From: Tridacna crocea
Taxonomy: Eukaryota > Mollusca > Bivalvia > Cardiida > Cardiidae
DNA length: 64,000 bases
Direction of reading: 5' to 3'
Assembly: GCA_943736015.1 (NCBI GenBank)
Contig: OX031063.1
Span: 45,214,672-45,278,671, forward strand
Part shown: in pieces, positions 56,160-64,000 of the stretch
Layout of the letters: every line of letters starts with the position of its first letter
Numbering within the stretch: the first letter of the stretch is position 1
Position numbers and translations under genes: made by a program
Notes under the pieces: generated by a model
What the model was told of the DNA's origin: nothing
Databases searched by the model: none
What the model saw: the letters and a program-made list of their open reading frames with translations, nothing else

Positions 56160-59100
56160 CATGTACATACATACATCCATTGTATTTTTGTATCTAAAGA
56201 ATATCTAATTTGGGAGAGTTGATAATGATCAAAAAGCCTTGGCAAGCCAATTATCATTATCATAACTAAGATAGATATTTAGTTTTTGTATTTGAATCAA
56301 CCATTCAAATTTTGTGTCTTCTTTGATCCTAGTAATGGTGATTTGAACATTAACTGTCTGTGACAATGCAACAACATGATTATAATGTTTTAAACTTTAC
56401 CTTGCAATGTCATGTTTAAACAGCCCTGTTAAAGGAAAAAAAATGAATACATTTTGCAAAGAGGAGAAAATACTAGTTACCAGTGTTTTTTCCTTACCTC
56501 ATATTTCATTTATAAAGTTATGTTTACTCCATTGTTGACAAGTCTGATATTTTTTTTTTTTTTCAATTTGTAAAGGCTTAAACTAGTATCTCTCAATGAA
56601 GCTTCTACCATGAATGGTAGATGGGTAAGGGGGGTAAAAGAATTGTAGTCTGTTTGATAAATCAGATGAATGATGTCAATCTGGAGGAAAGCCCGTTTCT
56701 TTGCTGTTTATTCCTACTTTTGCTATGATAAAGAGAAATTGACAATTTTTATTTCTTGCTTTTTGGTAGTTCATCAATTGCAAGATTGTTTGATATTTTA
56801 TTATTACAACAAGGGAAAAATATTGATTTTATTTTCCTACTCTTCAATTGAAGGTGGAAACAGTTGTTCTAAACAGTGCATGCCATTCAAACAGATGGAA
56901 GATGTTATTTACCCTGCATTTCTTGTGCTTAATTTGATACATTATTATGTGGAGGGATAGGCCACAATCATAGAATTACCAAGAACAACCATACTGGATT
57001 TCTATGTAATCCTCCCTCTCTCCCCCACCAAAGCAAATAGGATCAGAAGCATGAAATAAATAGACTCTTTTTTGTGGTAAAAGATATGGAGGATATAAAT
57101 CCTTTTTTTTTTTTTAATTAAAGATCAAAATTTATTTCATTGAATGAACATCATTGATGATATTTCCACAAGTGGCACAGCCACAATTGAAAATATTACT
57201 AATGGTGTTCACGAGATGAAATTAATTTTGATCTTGAACTGAAAGAAATCTATCTATTTCATGCTTTTACCCCTTTCTTGAAGAAACTTAATCAAATCCA
57301 GTACAGTTATTATCAGTTATTCCACATGGCGTACCCCTCCGCATTGCCACGCATTACAATATTACGTCAAGCGCGAGAACTGTAAGGTAAGTGATGTCTT
57401 ATTTCCATCTGGCTGTGATTCACCCGCAGAAATATAAAAATTGGTATTTTCATTGGTCGAAACCATGAAATATCGAAAAATGTTTCTCCGATATCTCTCG
57501 ACAACCTACCTGCCGCTATTATCAATGACTTCAACTCAATAAATAAATTCCCATCTTCCACCAAAAGAAAAATTAATCTATATTATGATCACAAAACTAA
57601 ATGACCCAAATTTAGAAAATTCTAGTATGAGGTGTTGACCTTCACCCAGCCCATTAGCGATCCTGATATGTTTTTGTATTGTACACTTATCACAGATAAT
57701 TAATGCAAACCATGCTTTATTTTTCCAGAAAAATGCAAATAGTTTTGAGGAAAAAAATGCCTTCAAGTTTATCTTCAGGAACAAAGAAGCCAGAGTATCT
57801 GTTGAGAAGAAAGACCATGGTGGTCCAATGAAGCTGATATTGACTGTTGAGGGTCAAGCAAGTTGTACTGAAGAGGTGACGAAGAGGATAAAACAGATAT
57901 GGCACGAAAAAATAGACTTTGACAAACTACATCTAGCAGGCAAGTGTATTATATAAAAAGATGTGCAAGTCTATTGCAGTCAGTGTTTTAAACCATAGGT
58001 TGCAAAGTGCAACTCATTAGCCTTTTGCTAACAGTGAAGATTAAGATGAGACTGCACAGAACATGCAGTGAAGATTAAGATGAGACTGCACAGAACATGC
58101 GGTCTAATCTTAAACTGTATTGTTTGATAAGGAGATATCTTTCCTCAAAAATTTCTATGAAACGGTAAGATTTGGGTTTTTACCATCTTTTTATAAATTA
58201 ATTCAGCAGGTTACTATAAAAGTTAACAAAATTAATTCAGCAGGTTACTGTAAAAGTTAACAATGGGAGGCTGACACGGTAGATGGTCTCCCCCTCATAT
58301 TTTAGGTTCAAGGCTCAATCTTATGATTTTCAAAGCAAGAGTCAATCTTTGGGATATGCCTGTTGTTATTGTGTGTTTTTCTCTGGAGGTGTGTTTATCA
58401 AAATGAATTTATTACCTTCTCATATAATTCTGGTGCAGACAAACTGTGGGAGACAGTAGTTAAGGGATACAGCTTTGGCATCTTTCATGAGGGATGCCAT
58501 GTTTGAATCCCGTGATGAGCAGGGTCAACTTTTGAATCAAAGGGCAAATAATGGATAAGTTAGCAAGTGTCAAAAGTGATTAATAGAATTTGTTACAAAC
58601 TGTTTCACAAATGCTTTAAAATAGAATTGATGAAATGTATTGATTGAAGACACATTGTCACGAAAGTAGATAACTACAGGTATTTTCATACAGAATAAGT
58701 TGCTAAAATGATTATCTAGATATCACTAAATGAGTCTTTTTTTATTTGCAACAATGTCTCAAAAAATCATTATTTTTGTAGATTTCTCATACTTTTCTTA
58801 AAACTTGTAGATGGAGATGTCTGGCTGATTATGCAGAGTATGGATGGAGAGATTGGTCGAAGGTTTTTCCGACAGTTTCAACTAGAGACTGAGTGTGTGA
58901 TAGAAGTTGTAAGAGAAGGAGAAATAAAACCACCTCCTTTGAGGATTAAACAGTTAGTTCCAGGCTTGCTTTCAGTCTTTCATTAAGTTCTTGAATCTTG
59001 AGGAAGTAATCCTTTGGATACAATAAGATGAAGGAAAAATGCTGGTAAAAAGAACCTTCTCCCTTTCACCCAATGTATTATTCCATTTCAAAGAGAAAAC

Positions 59101-61421
59101 CAACCATCTGAGCCATATTCGAGTTGTTTTTAGCTCACCTGAGCACTTCGTGCTCATGGTGAGCTTTTGTGATCGCCCAATGTCCGTCGTCCGTCATGCG
59201 TCGTCCGTCGTCCGTTGTGCGTCGTCCGTCGTCCGTCGTCCACAATTTCTTTAAGGATGTTCTCCTCTTAAACCACTTGGCCAATCTTGATGAAACTTGG
59301 CAGGGATGTTTCTTGGATGAAGCACTACCAAAGTTGTTCAAGATATTGAATTACAGCCATAACTCTGGTTGCCGTGGCAGCCAAAAGGAAAAAAATAGCA
59401 AAATCTTGGAAAAACTTCTTCTCGGAAATTAGAAGGCGTAGAGCTTTGATATTTGGTATGTAGAATCTCCTAGTGGACCTCTACTAAGACTGTACATATG
59501 ATGCCCCTGGGGTCAAAACTGGCCCCGCCCCGGGGGGTCACAAATTTGAAACATAGTAACAAAGAAGGAAAATTTTAAAAATCTTCTTCTCTGAAACTAG
59601 AAGGTGCAGAGCTATGATATTTGGCATGTAGTATTTACTAGTGGACCTCTACCAAGATTGTTCATTTGATGCCCCTGGGGTCAAACCTGGCCCTGCCCCT
59701 GGGGTCACAAGTTTGAAACATAGGAACAAAAAAGGAAAACTTTAGAATTCTTCTTCTCTGAAACTAGTTGGTGCAGAGCTTTGATATTTTTTTGGTATGT
59801 AGGATTTCCTAGCGGACCTTTACCAAGATTGTTCATATGATGACCCTTGGGTGAAAACTGGCCCCGCCCCAGGGGTTGTGAGTTTGAAACATAGGAACAA
59901 AAAAGGAAAACTTTAAAATTCTTCTTCTCTGAAACTAGAAGGTGCAGAGCTTTGATATATGGTATGAGCGATCTCCTAGTGGACCTCTAGCAAGATTGTT
60001 CACATGATGCCCATGGAGTCAAAACTGGCGCCGGCCCCGGGGGTCACAAGTTTGAAACATAGGAACAAAGAAGGAAAACATTGAAAAATCTATTTCTCTG
60101 AAACTGGAAGGTTCAGAGCTTTCGTATTTGGTATGTAGCATCTCCTAGTGAACCTCTACCAAGATTGTTCATATGATACCACTGGGATCAAAACTGGCCC
60201 CGCCACGGGGGTCACAAGTTTGAAACATACACGTAGGAACAAACAAGGAAAACTTTAAAATTCTTCTTCCCTGAAACTAGTTGATGCAGAGCTTTGTTAT
60301 CTGGTATGTAGGATTTCCTAGTAGACCTCTACTAAAATTGTTCGTATGATGCCCCTGGGGTCAAACCTAACCCCGCGCCGGGGGTCACAAGTTTGAAACA
60401 TAGGAACAAAGAAGGAAACTTTTAAATTCCTCTTCTCTGAAACTAGAATGTGCAGAGCTTTGATATTTAGTATGTACGGTCTCCAGATGGACCTCTAGCA
60501 ATATTGTTCATTTGATGCCCCTCGAGTCAAAACTGGCCCCACCTCGGGGGTCACAGTTTTGAAACATTTGATCAAAGAAGGAAAACATTAGAAAATCTTC
60601 TTCTCTGAAACTGGAAGTAGCAGAGCTTTCGTATTTGGTATGTAGCATCTCCTAGTAAACTTCTACCAAGATTGTTCATATGATGCCCCAGGGGTCAAAA
60701 CTGGCCTCGCCACGGGGGTCACAAGCTTGAAACATAGGAACAAAAAAGGAAAACTTTAAAATTCTTCTTCTCTAAAACTAGACGGTGCAGAGCTTTGATA
60801 TTTGGTATGTAGGATCTCCTAGTGGACCTCTACCAAGATTGTACGTATGATGCCCCTGGGGTCAAAACTGGCTCCGCCCCGGGGTCACAAGTTTGAAACA
60901 TAGGAACAAAAAAAGGAAAACTTTAAGATTCTTTTCCTCTGATACTCGAAGGTGCAGAGCTTTCATATTTGATATGTAGCATCTCCTAGTGGACCAATAT
61001 TGTTCGTATGATGCCCCGGGGGGCTAAACTGGCCCCACCCCTAGGGTCTTAAGTTTGAAACATAGGAACAAAAAAGGAAAACATTAAAAATCTTCTTCTC
61101 TGAATCAAGAAGGAGTAGAGCTTTGATATTTGGTATGTAGCATCTGCTAGTTGACCTCTACCAAGTTTGTTCAATTGATGTCCCTGGGGTCCAAACAGGG
61201 ATCACAATGTCGAAACTTAGGAACAAAGAAGGAAAACGTTAAAAAAAATATCTGAAACTGGAAGTCATAGAGCTTTGATATCTCATATGTAGCATCTTCT
61301 AGTGGACCTCTACCAAATATGATACAATGACACTGGGGTCCAAACTGGCCCCGCCCTGATGGTTACAAGTTTGAACATGGGAACAAAAAAGGAAAACTTT
61401 TAAATTCCTCTGTTCTGATTA

Positions 61422-61454
<33 letters not shown>

Positions 61455-63057
61455 ATAGGGGCTTAACGCCACTTTAACAGCTAAGGTCACATCATGGCGG
61501 TCGGTGACGCACATGTGTTTCCTGGCTTTCTCACTCCGGTACTTACACTACCTTCTTTCCAAAGCCACCGACTACTTTTCTCACATGCTTCAGCAGAGGT
61601 AAGAGGCGAAAATACGCCGGAAAGAAAGTTCGCCTCAACCGAGTATCGAACTCACAACCACCAGGTCATGAGTCCGACACGCTCACCACTGAGACACCCG
61701 GGCGGGCCCTCTGTTCTGAATGAAGATTGAAACTTCATAGTGTGTTCCTTATGATAGTCTGCCATGTCACTGAAAAAGGGGGGCTTGGTATAAATTTTCA
61801 CCAATATCTCTTTCACTACAGGGAAAAATGTAATTAAACTTCATCTTGTTAAGCGACAGACAATAGTTGTTTGATTTTATTTCATGAAACAATATGTTAT
61901 CAAAAAAGGGGACTAAATGTATAATTTCATTATGGACCAATTACAGCCAGTTTGCCCATCCATCCACCTTGACGGATATCTTCTTAAGTCCTCGGCATTT
62001 ATGAAACTTCAAACATGTTTTCCTTAGGATAGTCTTTTGATACAATTTTCTTCTGTAAGATGTGTCACAGAAAAAGGGGTTACCTTCCATATACTGGACT
62101 TGTTGAGCCCCGATAGATTAGTTAGTAATGTTGTGAGCTGTTAGTCTAGGGTTCCCAGTTTGCGCTGGCTTGATTACTGTCTCAGCCAACATCCTTTAAC
62201 ATTTGATCAAAAGTTACTGAGACAAGTCTCGTTTGTGTCTTACCATTTAACGAATGATGTTTTAATCTGTCATTCGACCACCATTTTGACCAGGAAATGA
62301 ATGCCTAGCCTTCTAAGTTAATTCAATCCCTTACTATACAATTCTGACTTTCAATGACCCAGAATAAGAAAGGTTTTGAAAGCATTTTCGGAAAAGAAGA
62401 AAATGCTTTTTGTACAGTTACATACTCTGTCAAAATTATGTGGCCTTGAACTTTGATATTTGGTATTTATCTTTATTGTAGACCTTAACTGCTTAGTACT
62501 CAGGTGAGCGATATAGGATCATCATCATCCTCTTGTCTACAAATGCTTTAGATTAGAGCAGTCACTTAATAAAATATTTTGCCGTTTTTAAAGATTTAAA
62601 TTGCAATAATTAGTGAGTATGCTCAGAAATGAAAGAAATGCAAAGCATTTACTTGCAAATAGATCAGCTTTTCTTGCTTGAGACATTAATGTTTCCCAAA
62701 TGATAAACAAACATATTAGATCACCAATCTAATGTATTATTGCCCTGCCACAAGTGTGCAATATTTTCAATTTTACAGAAAACTTGGTGCTAAAATTTTT
62801 TATCAGATTCATTTTTTTTTTCAATTTCAGAAAGAGGCAAAGTCAAGATATGACTCCCATTTACTCTAGGAAGCCAATCATTGAAACCAAGTCTGATTCC
62901 AGTGAAGATACTGAAGATGAGCTTGAAGTATTTAAACAAAATCAAATGAATTTTATATCAGAGTCTGATAATACAGAGTCAGACGATACGGAAGGTACAT
63001 CAACCATATCAAGTGAGAGTGATTCTTCAAGATTGCAGAATATCTTTTTATATCAAG
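40278..63057 (+). CDS. PARP14-like: PARP14-like RRM/KH protein gene, multi-exon, incomplete at both ends
   Basis: Phase-consistent chain: 40278-40405, 42185-42326, 44186-44419, 45255-45383, 52943-54104 (or to stop 54126), possibly 57302-57386, then 57729-57939, 58811-58952 and 62831-63057. Domains in order: a helical lead-in, RRM 1 (RIIVVKNLPDKTHLDTIQNY...), RRM 2 (GILVIDVGTVPEQTIELYFE then NPRRSGG), a long low-complexity linker, at least two or three KH-like segments, and an acidic Ser-rich linker. The ELYFEN-xRRSGG motif after RRM beta-1 is what I know from PARP10/PARP14 and NMI/IFP35-type domains. PARP14 relatives are mono-ADP-ribosyltransferases with RRM, KH, macro, WWE and PARP domains, acting in immune and stress signalling. 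Macro and catalytic domains are not in this window and would lie to the right. The upstream start was not found; exon 40278 enters in phase 1. Confidence 0.7.
40503..40725. mobile_element. TTAA-type MITE, complete reference copy
   Basis: TTAA at 40499-40502 and 40726-40729. TIRs cccattaccacaca / tcgtttggtaatggg; perfect central palindrome aaaatgctggtaaccagcat inside gtgggaaaaggag/ctccttttcccac; 223 bp. TTAA target and CCC-starting TIRs are piggyBac-like. Confidence 0.9.
40738..40783. repeat. short tandem repeat, ~10-bp unit
   Basis: ttcaaatata repeated about four times. Follows directly on the MITE end. Confidence 0.8.
41297..41525. mobile_element. TTAA-type MITE
   Basis: Left end cccattaccacacgac (flank TTTA, probably mutated from TTAA), perfect core aaaatgctggtaaccagcat at about 41429, right end gtgtggtaaagagttaa. 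Confidence 0.8.
41875..42100. mobile_element. TTAA-type MITE, close to gene 2 exon
   Basis: TTAA cccttttctacacaatgg at the left, core aaaattctggaaaccagcat, right end tcatctggtaaaggattg. Ends about 85 bases before the acceptor of the exon at 42185. Confidence 0.75.
42185..42326 (+). CDS. gene 2 exon, RRM 1 core
   Basis: Acceptor tctcattcaag, phase 0; donor AAA G|gtacat, phase 1. Encodes NLPDKTHLDTIQNYLEVVTQ, KGLQSVCTRSGLGQTN, then VLVAVLDEAIK. The spacing from the RNP2-like strand through helix 1 to the RNP1-like VLVAVLD strand fits a PARP14-type RRM. Confidence 0.85.
42830..43150. mobile_element. MITE related to 15675-15939
   Basis: Contains cagacatttgcgtaaagtgg, tgtctcggatcagccggcgc and their complements, and cataaaaacggacagtgtca. 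Internal rearrangement: about 1.5 copies in mixed orientation. Confidence 0.65.
43180..43386. mobile_element. TTAA-type MITE
   Basis: Left ccttaccaaaggacaaaatt, perfect core aaaatgctggtaaccagcat at about 43288, right ttgtgtggtaaagagtta. Confidence 0.8.
44186..44419 (+). CDS. gene 2 exon, end of RRM 1 and most of RRM 2
   Basis: Acceptor tatttcgccacag and donor GAA G|gttgag, phase 1 at both ends. Reads DINEIQHKLFEGRTIHFEYL, then GDVSGILVIDVGTVPEQT, IELYFENPRRSGGKEG, VQGVEIHTTQETRAAVIQ. ILVIDV is RNP2-like and AAVIQM is RNP1-like. The ELYFEN..RSGG motif is characteristic of RRMs in PARP14-like and NMI/IFP35 proteins. Confidence 0.9.
45025..45110 (+). mobile_element. tRNA-like SINE head or tRNA pseudogene
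   Basis: tagctcagtgg at 45032-45042 is an exact Pol III A-box match; ggttcgtatcc at 45075-45085 fits the B box at tRNA-like spacing (43 bases). No intact acceptor stem and no family tail, so probably a SINE remnant. Confidence 0.5.
45255..45383 (+). CDS. gene 2 exon, C-terminal part of RRM 2
   Basis: Acceptor gttttttcttacag and donor AAG G|gtagga, phase 1 at both ends. Encodes AISGILSRPDHKICGQTFVI then EPYFPKFHDFLLEHIKN. The V-L-x-R-x-H-x-x-x-G-x-x-x-x-V-x-P pattern is the usual end of this RRM type. Confidence 0.85.
45557..48783 (+). mobile_element. tandem-repeat elements E5a/E5b, fused (E1 family)
   Basis: 5' agctcacctaagcacaaagt/gctcatggtgagct at 45557; ~165-bp monomers to about 46730, where a second 5' block starts abruptly (aaagtgctagaagtgagcaa, ttgtgatcgccctttgtccg). 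Monomers continue to the 3' hairpin agggccaatggccctcttgt at 48783. E5a lacks a 3' end and E5b lacks its first ~14 bases, so one probably inserted into or recombined with the other. Confidence 0.75.
48790..49790. other. intron stretch with no recognised gene
   Basis: AT-rich. A decayed TTAA-MITE-like fragment at about 49310-49440 (aaccccttatcacccagaac, ttttgaaaacattt) is the only structure that I can name. Confidence 0.4.
49805..52262. repeat. tandem array, ggctacttgcacta family
   Basis: About 15 monomers of ~165 bp, each with catggctctggtgaatgggg, gctacttgcactata, gaagaaattcttaaaaattc, gaaaccgctggtcagatttt, and gttccttgggtgacccttttc. No 5' hairpin or 3' CTCTTGT end visible. Same monomer as the element entering at 63152. 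Confidence 0.85.
51970..51981 (+). repeat. poly-G run
   Basis: Twelve or so consecutive G within a monomer of the 49.8-52.3 kb array, where sister monomers have only ggggg. Confidence 0.6.
52943..54126 (+). CDS. gene 2 large exon: linker and two KH-like segments
   Basis: Acceptor atcttttgccag, phase 1 entry. About 394 residues: a Ser/Thr/Asp-rich linker (roughly residues 1-170, including FIDDNEETPTDTDLSLKHKQ), then KH-like segments around VILLKIGGINR...VILKGIDRNELSIVEDRI and FTILYEIDEKIIIESTLMKE followed by NIADIRKAVINFF. LTKAQVQVLHSQEWHDF lies between the KH-like strands. The frame stops at TAA 54124-54126, but a donor ATAAG|gtatca at 54105 would let the protein continue. By far the longest open frame in the window and the clearest single coding exon. 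Confidence 0.93.
54778..55891 (+). mobile_element. tandem-repeat element E10, tatacgcccgaaggg type
   Basis: 5' tatacgcccgaagggttgta, cgtccgtccgtccgtctg tract, ~156-bp monomers (gtccaggccataacttccaa, gagttattgccctttgttaa), and a 3' end ccccttcgggcgtatatgcg followed by the small hairpin gctctgcgaagc and tcttgtt. 5' and 3' ends share inverted tatacgcccgaaggg. Confidence 0.85.
56128..56176. repeat. (ACAT)n/(AT)n microsatellite
   Basis: tacatacatacatacatac then (at)n and tacatacatacatc. The rest of 55.9-57.3 kb is AT-rich intron with a decayed MITE core at about 56455 (gaggagaaaatactagttac). Confidence 0.85.
57302..57386 (+). CDS. candidate gene 2 linking exon, phase 2-0
   Basis: Found by asking which segment could link donor 54105 (phase 2) to acceptor 57728 (phase 0). 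Acceptor aatcaaatccag and a strong donor AAG|gtaagt bound an open frame TVIISYSTWRTPPHCHALQY then YVKRENCK with exactly phase 2 entry and phase 0 exit. The protein shows no domain signature, and the CpG-rich middle could be a repeat fragment. Confidence 0.35.
57729..57939 (+). CDS. gene 2 exon, KH-like segment with GC donor
   Basis: Acceptor tatttttccag, phase 0. Encodes KNANSFEEKNAFKFIFRNKE, ARVSVEKKDHGGPMKLILTV, then EGQASCTEEVTKRIKQIW. The beta-beta-alpha layout with a G-rich turn resembles a KH-like unit. The 3' boundary is AG|gcaagt, a consensus GC-AG intron donor, leaving phase 1, which matches the next exon. Confidence 0.8.
58028..58115. repeat. tandem duplication of a gatgagactgcacag hairpin half
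   Basis: gaagattaagatgagactgc...acatgc occurs twice in direct repeat, followed by the complementary gcggtctaatcttaa; related to the hairpin at 25890-25957. Confidence 0.65.
58440..58540 (+). mobile_element. possible SINE remnant
   Basis: tagttaagggatacagcttt...gtttgaatcccgtgat resembles A-box and B-box spacing of tRNA-derived SINE heads. No TSD or family tail. Confidence 0.35.
58811..58952 (+). CDS. gene 2 exon, unassigned domain piece
   Basis: Acceptor taaaacttgtag, phase 1 entry; donor AAA CA|gttagt, phase 2. Encodes DGDVWLIMQSMDGEIGRRFF, RQFQLETECVIEVVREG, then EIKPPPLRIK. I do not recognise the fold; it follows the KH-like unit directly. Without the donor the frame runs to TAA at 58983. 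Confidence 0.75.
59132..62536 (+). mobile_element. tandem-repeat element E7, long-tail subtype, complete
   Basis: 5' agctcacctgagcacttcgt/gctcatggtgagct, repeated gtcgtccgtcgtccg, ~165-bp monomers, an ~800-bp unique tail homologous to E4, then tactcaggtgagcgatatag, hairpin ggatcatcatcatcc and tcttgt. A SINE (61419-61707) is inserted between the array and the tail. Confidence 0.85.
61419..61707 (-). mobile_element. tRNA-derived SINE with 12-bp target duplication
   Basis: On the minus strand: head gtgtctcagtggtgagcgtg, B-box-like gagttcgatactcgg, body as in the SINE at 5067, tail gtggcgttaagcccctatac then (caat)n. Flanked by cctctgttctga at 61407-61418 and 61708-61719. E4 carries the unoccupied equivalent site near 35548. 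Confidence 0.92.
62831..63057 (+). CDS. gene 2 exon, acidic Ser-rich linker
   Basis: Acceptor ttttttcaatttcag, phase 2 entry; donor CAA G|gtagaa, phase 1. Encodes KRQSQDMTPIYSRKPIIETK, SDSSEDTEDELEVF, ESDNTESDDTEGTSTISSES. Composition suggests a disordered, possibly CK2-type phosphorylated linker. The gene continues beyond the window. Confidence 0.75.
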
Positions 63058-63151
63058 GTAGAATGGTATGTGGAAACTTTTTAATATCCTAGCCCCTCTT
63101 AGCTGACTATGCACAGGTTGAGCCATGTGATTGTTGTCTAGATGTCTTTTT

Positions 63152-64000
63152 AGCTGACCTGAGCATAAGGTGCTAAAGGGGAGCTTTTAGGATCACCCAG
63201 TGTCCGTCGTGCGTCGTCCGTCGTCAACAATTCTTTAAACATCAACTCCTCCTAACCCCTGGGCTAATTTGGACCAAACTTGGCTGGAATGTTCCTTGGG
63301 AGGTCCTCTTTAAAAATTGTTCACAGAATTTGGTTCCATCAAAAACTCTGGTTGCCATGGCAACAAAATGGAATTTTCTAAGAAATTCTTTAAAAATCTT
63401 CTTCTCTGAAACTGCCGGCGAGATTTTAAAATAATTTCACAGAAATGTTCCTTTGGTGACCCTTTTCAAAAAATTTTCGCGAAATTTTGATTCGTCAAGA
63501 AACATGGCTCTGGTGAATCAGAATGGAGGCTACTTGCACTATAGGGAAGTGAAGAAATTCTTAAAAATTCTTCTTCTCTTCAACGGCTGGTCAGATTTTG
63601 AAATAATTTCAGAGAGATGTTCCTTGTGTGACTCTTTTGCAAAAAACTTGTTTATGAAATTTTGATTTGTCAAGAAACATGGCTCTGGTGAATGGAGGCT
63701 ACTTGCACCATAGGGAAATGAACAAAATCTTAAAAATTCTTATTCTCTCGAACAGCTGGTCAGATTTTTAAATAATTTCACAGAGATGTTCCTTGAGTGA
63801 CCCTTTTCAAAAATTGTCCGCGAAGTTTTGATCCATCAAGAAACATGACTCTGGTGAATGGGGGTTACTTGCATTGTACAGAAATGAAGAAATTCTTAAA
63901 AATTCTTCTTCTCTGAAACCGCCGGTCAGATTTCAAAATAATTTTACAAAAAAGTTCCTTTGGTGACCCTTTTCAAAATTTGTCGCGAAATTTTGATCCA
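63152..64000 (+). mobile_element. tandem-repeat element E8, runs off the window
   Basis: 5' tagctgacctgagcataagg/tgctaaaggggagct and gtccgtcgtgcgtcgtccgt as in the E1 family, but followed by monomers of the ggctacttgcacta family (as at 49.8-52.3 kb). Shows that two unrelated monomers share one 5' terminus. Confidence 0.85.

Overview
The window looks like nuclear DNA of a mollusc, most likely a bivalve. It is AT-rich, with short exons bounded by GT/AG (one GC/AG) splice sites, long introns, tRNA-derived SINEs, abundant inverted-repeat MITEs, and tandem-repeat elements opening with AGCTCACCTGAGCAC-type hairpins that I associate with bivalve genomes. There is no operon structure, rRNA or CRISPR. 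The organism call is inference from these repeats and from the two gene families.

Two genes can be followed, both on the + strand, head to tail. Gene 1 (first visible exon 862, stop 29327-29329) encodes a run of short coiled-coil exons followed by a C-terminal domain that I recognise as the mitochondria-eating protein (MIEAP/SPATA18) C-terminal domain. Its 5' end lies outside the window or was not recognised. Nearly all coiled-coil exons start and end in phase 2. One exon pair with its introns has been triplicated (about 10.7-14.95 kb), and the outer copies are decaying. Gene 2 (first recognised exon 40278, continuing past the right edge) encodes two RRM-like domains, KH-like segments and an acidic Ser-rich linker, in the style of the amino-terminal half of PARP14-like proteins. 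No macro or PARP catalytic domain lies in the window, so that assignment is by family resemblance only.

Most remaining sequence is mobile DNA. (i) Several 1-3.4 kb elements consist of a 5' hairpin, a GTCCGTC-rich tract, tandem ~155-167 bp monomers and a 3' hairpin followed by CTCTTGT (about 12.0-14.4, 23.2-25.1, 27.9-29.0, 29.9-31.6 on the minus strand, 33.8-36.4, 45.6-48.8, 54.8-55.9, 59.1-62.5 and 63.15-64.0 kb, plus a headless array at 49.8-52.3). The layout resembles Helitron/Helentron-associated non-autonomous elements such as oyster 'pearl' repeats. (ii) ~222 bp TTAA-flanked MITEs with a large central palindrome cluster at 37-43 kb and are scattered elsewhere. (iii) There are other MITEs with TA, 9-bp or possible ATA target duplications. 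(iv) Two SINEs have clear target-site duplications.

Layout: 0.9-29.3 kb gene 1; 29.3-40.3 kb intergenic or unrecognised 5' part of gene 2, mostly repeats; 40.3-63.1 kb gene 2; 63.15 kb to the end, a new tandem-repeat element inside a gene 2 intron. Exon boundaries come from splice consensus, phase continuity and protein character; none is confirmed by transcripts.
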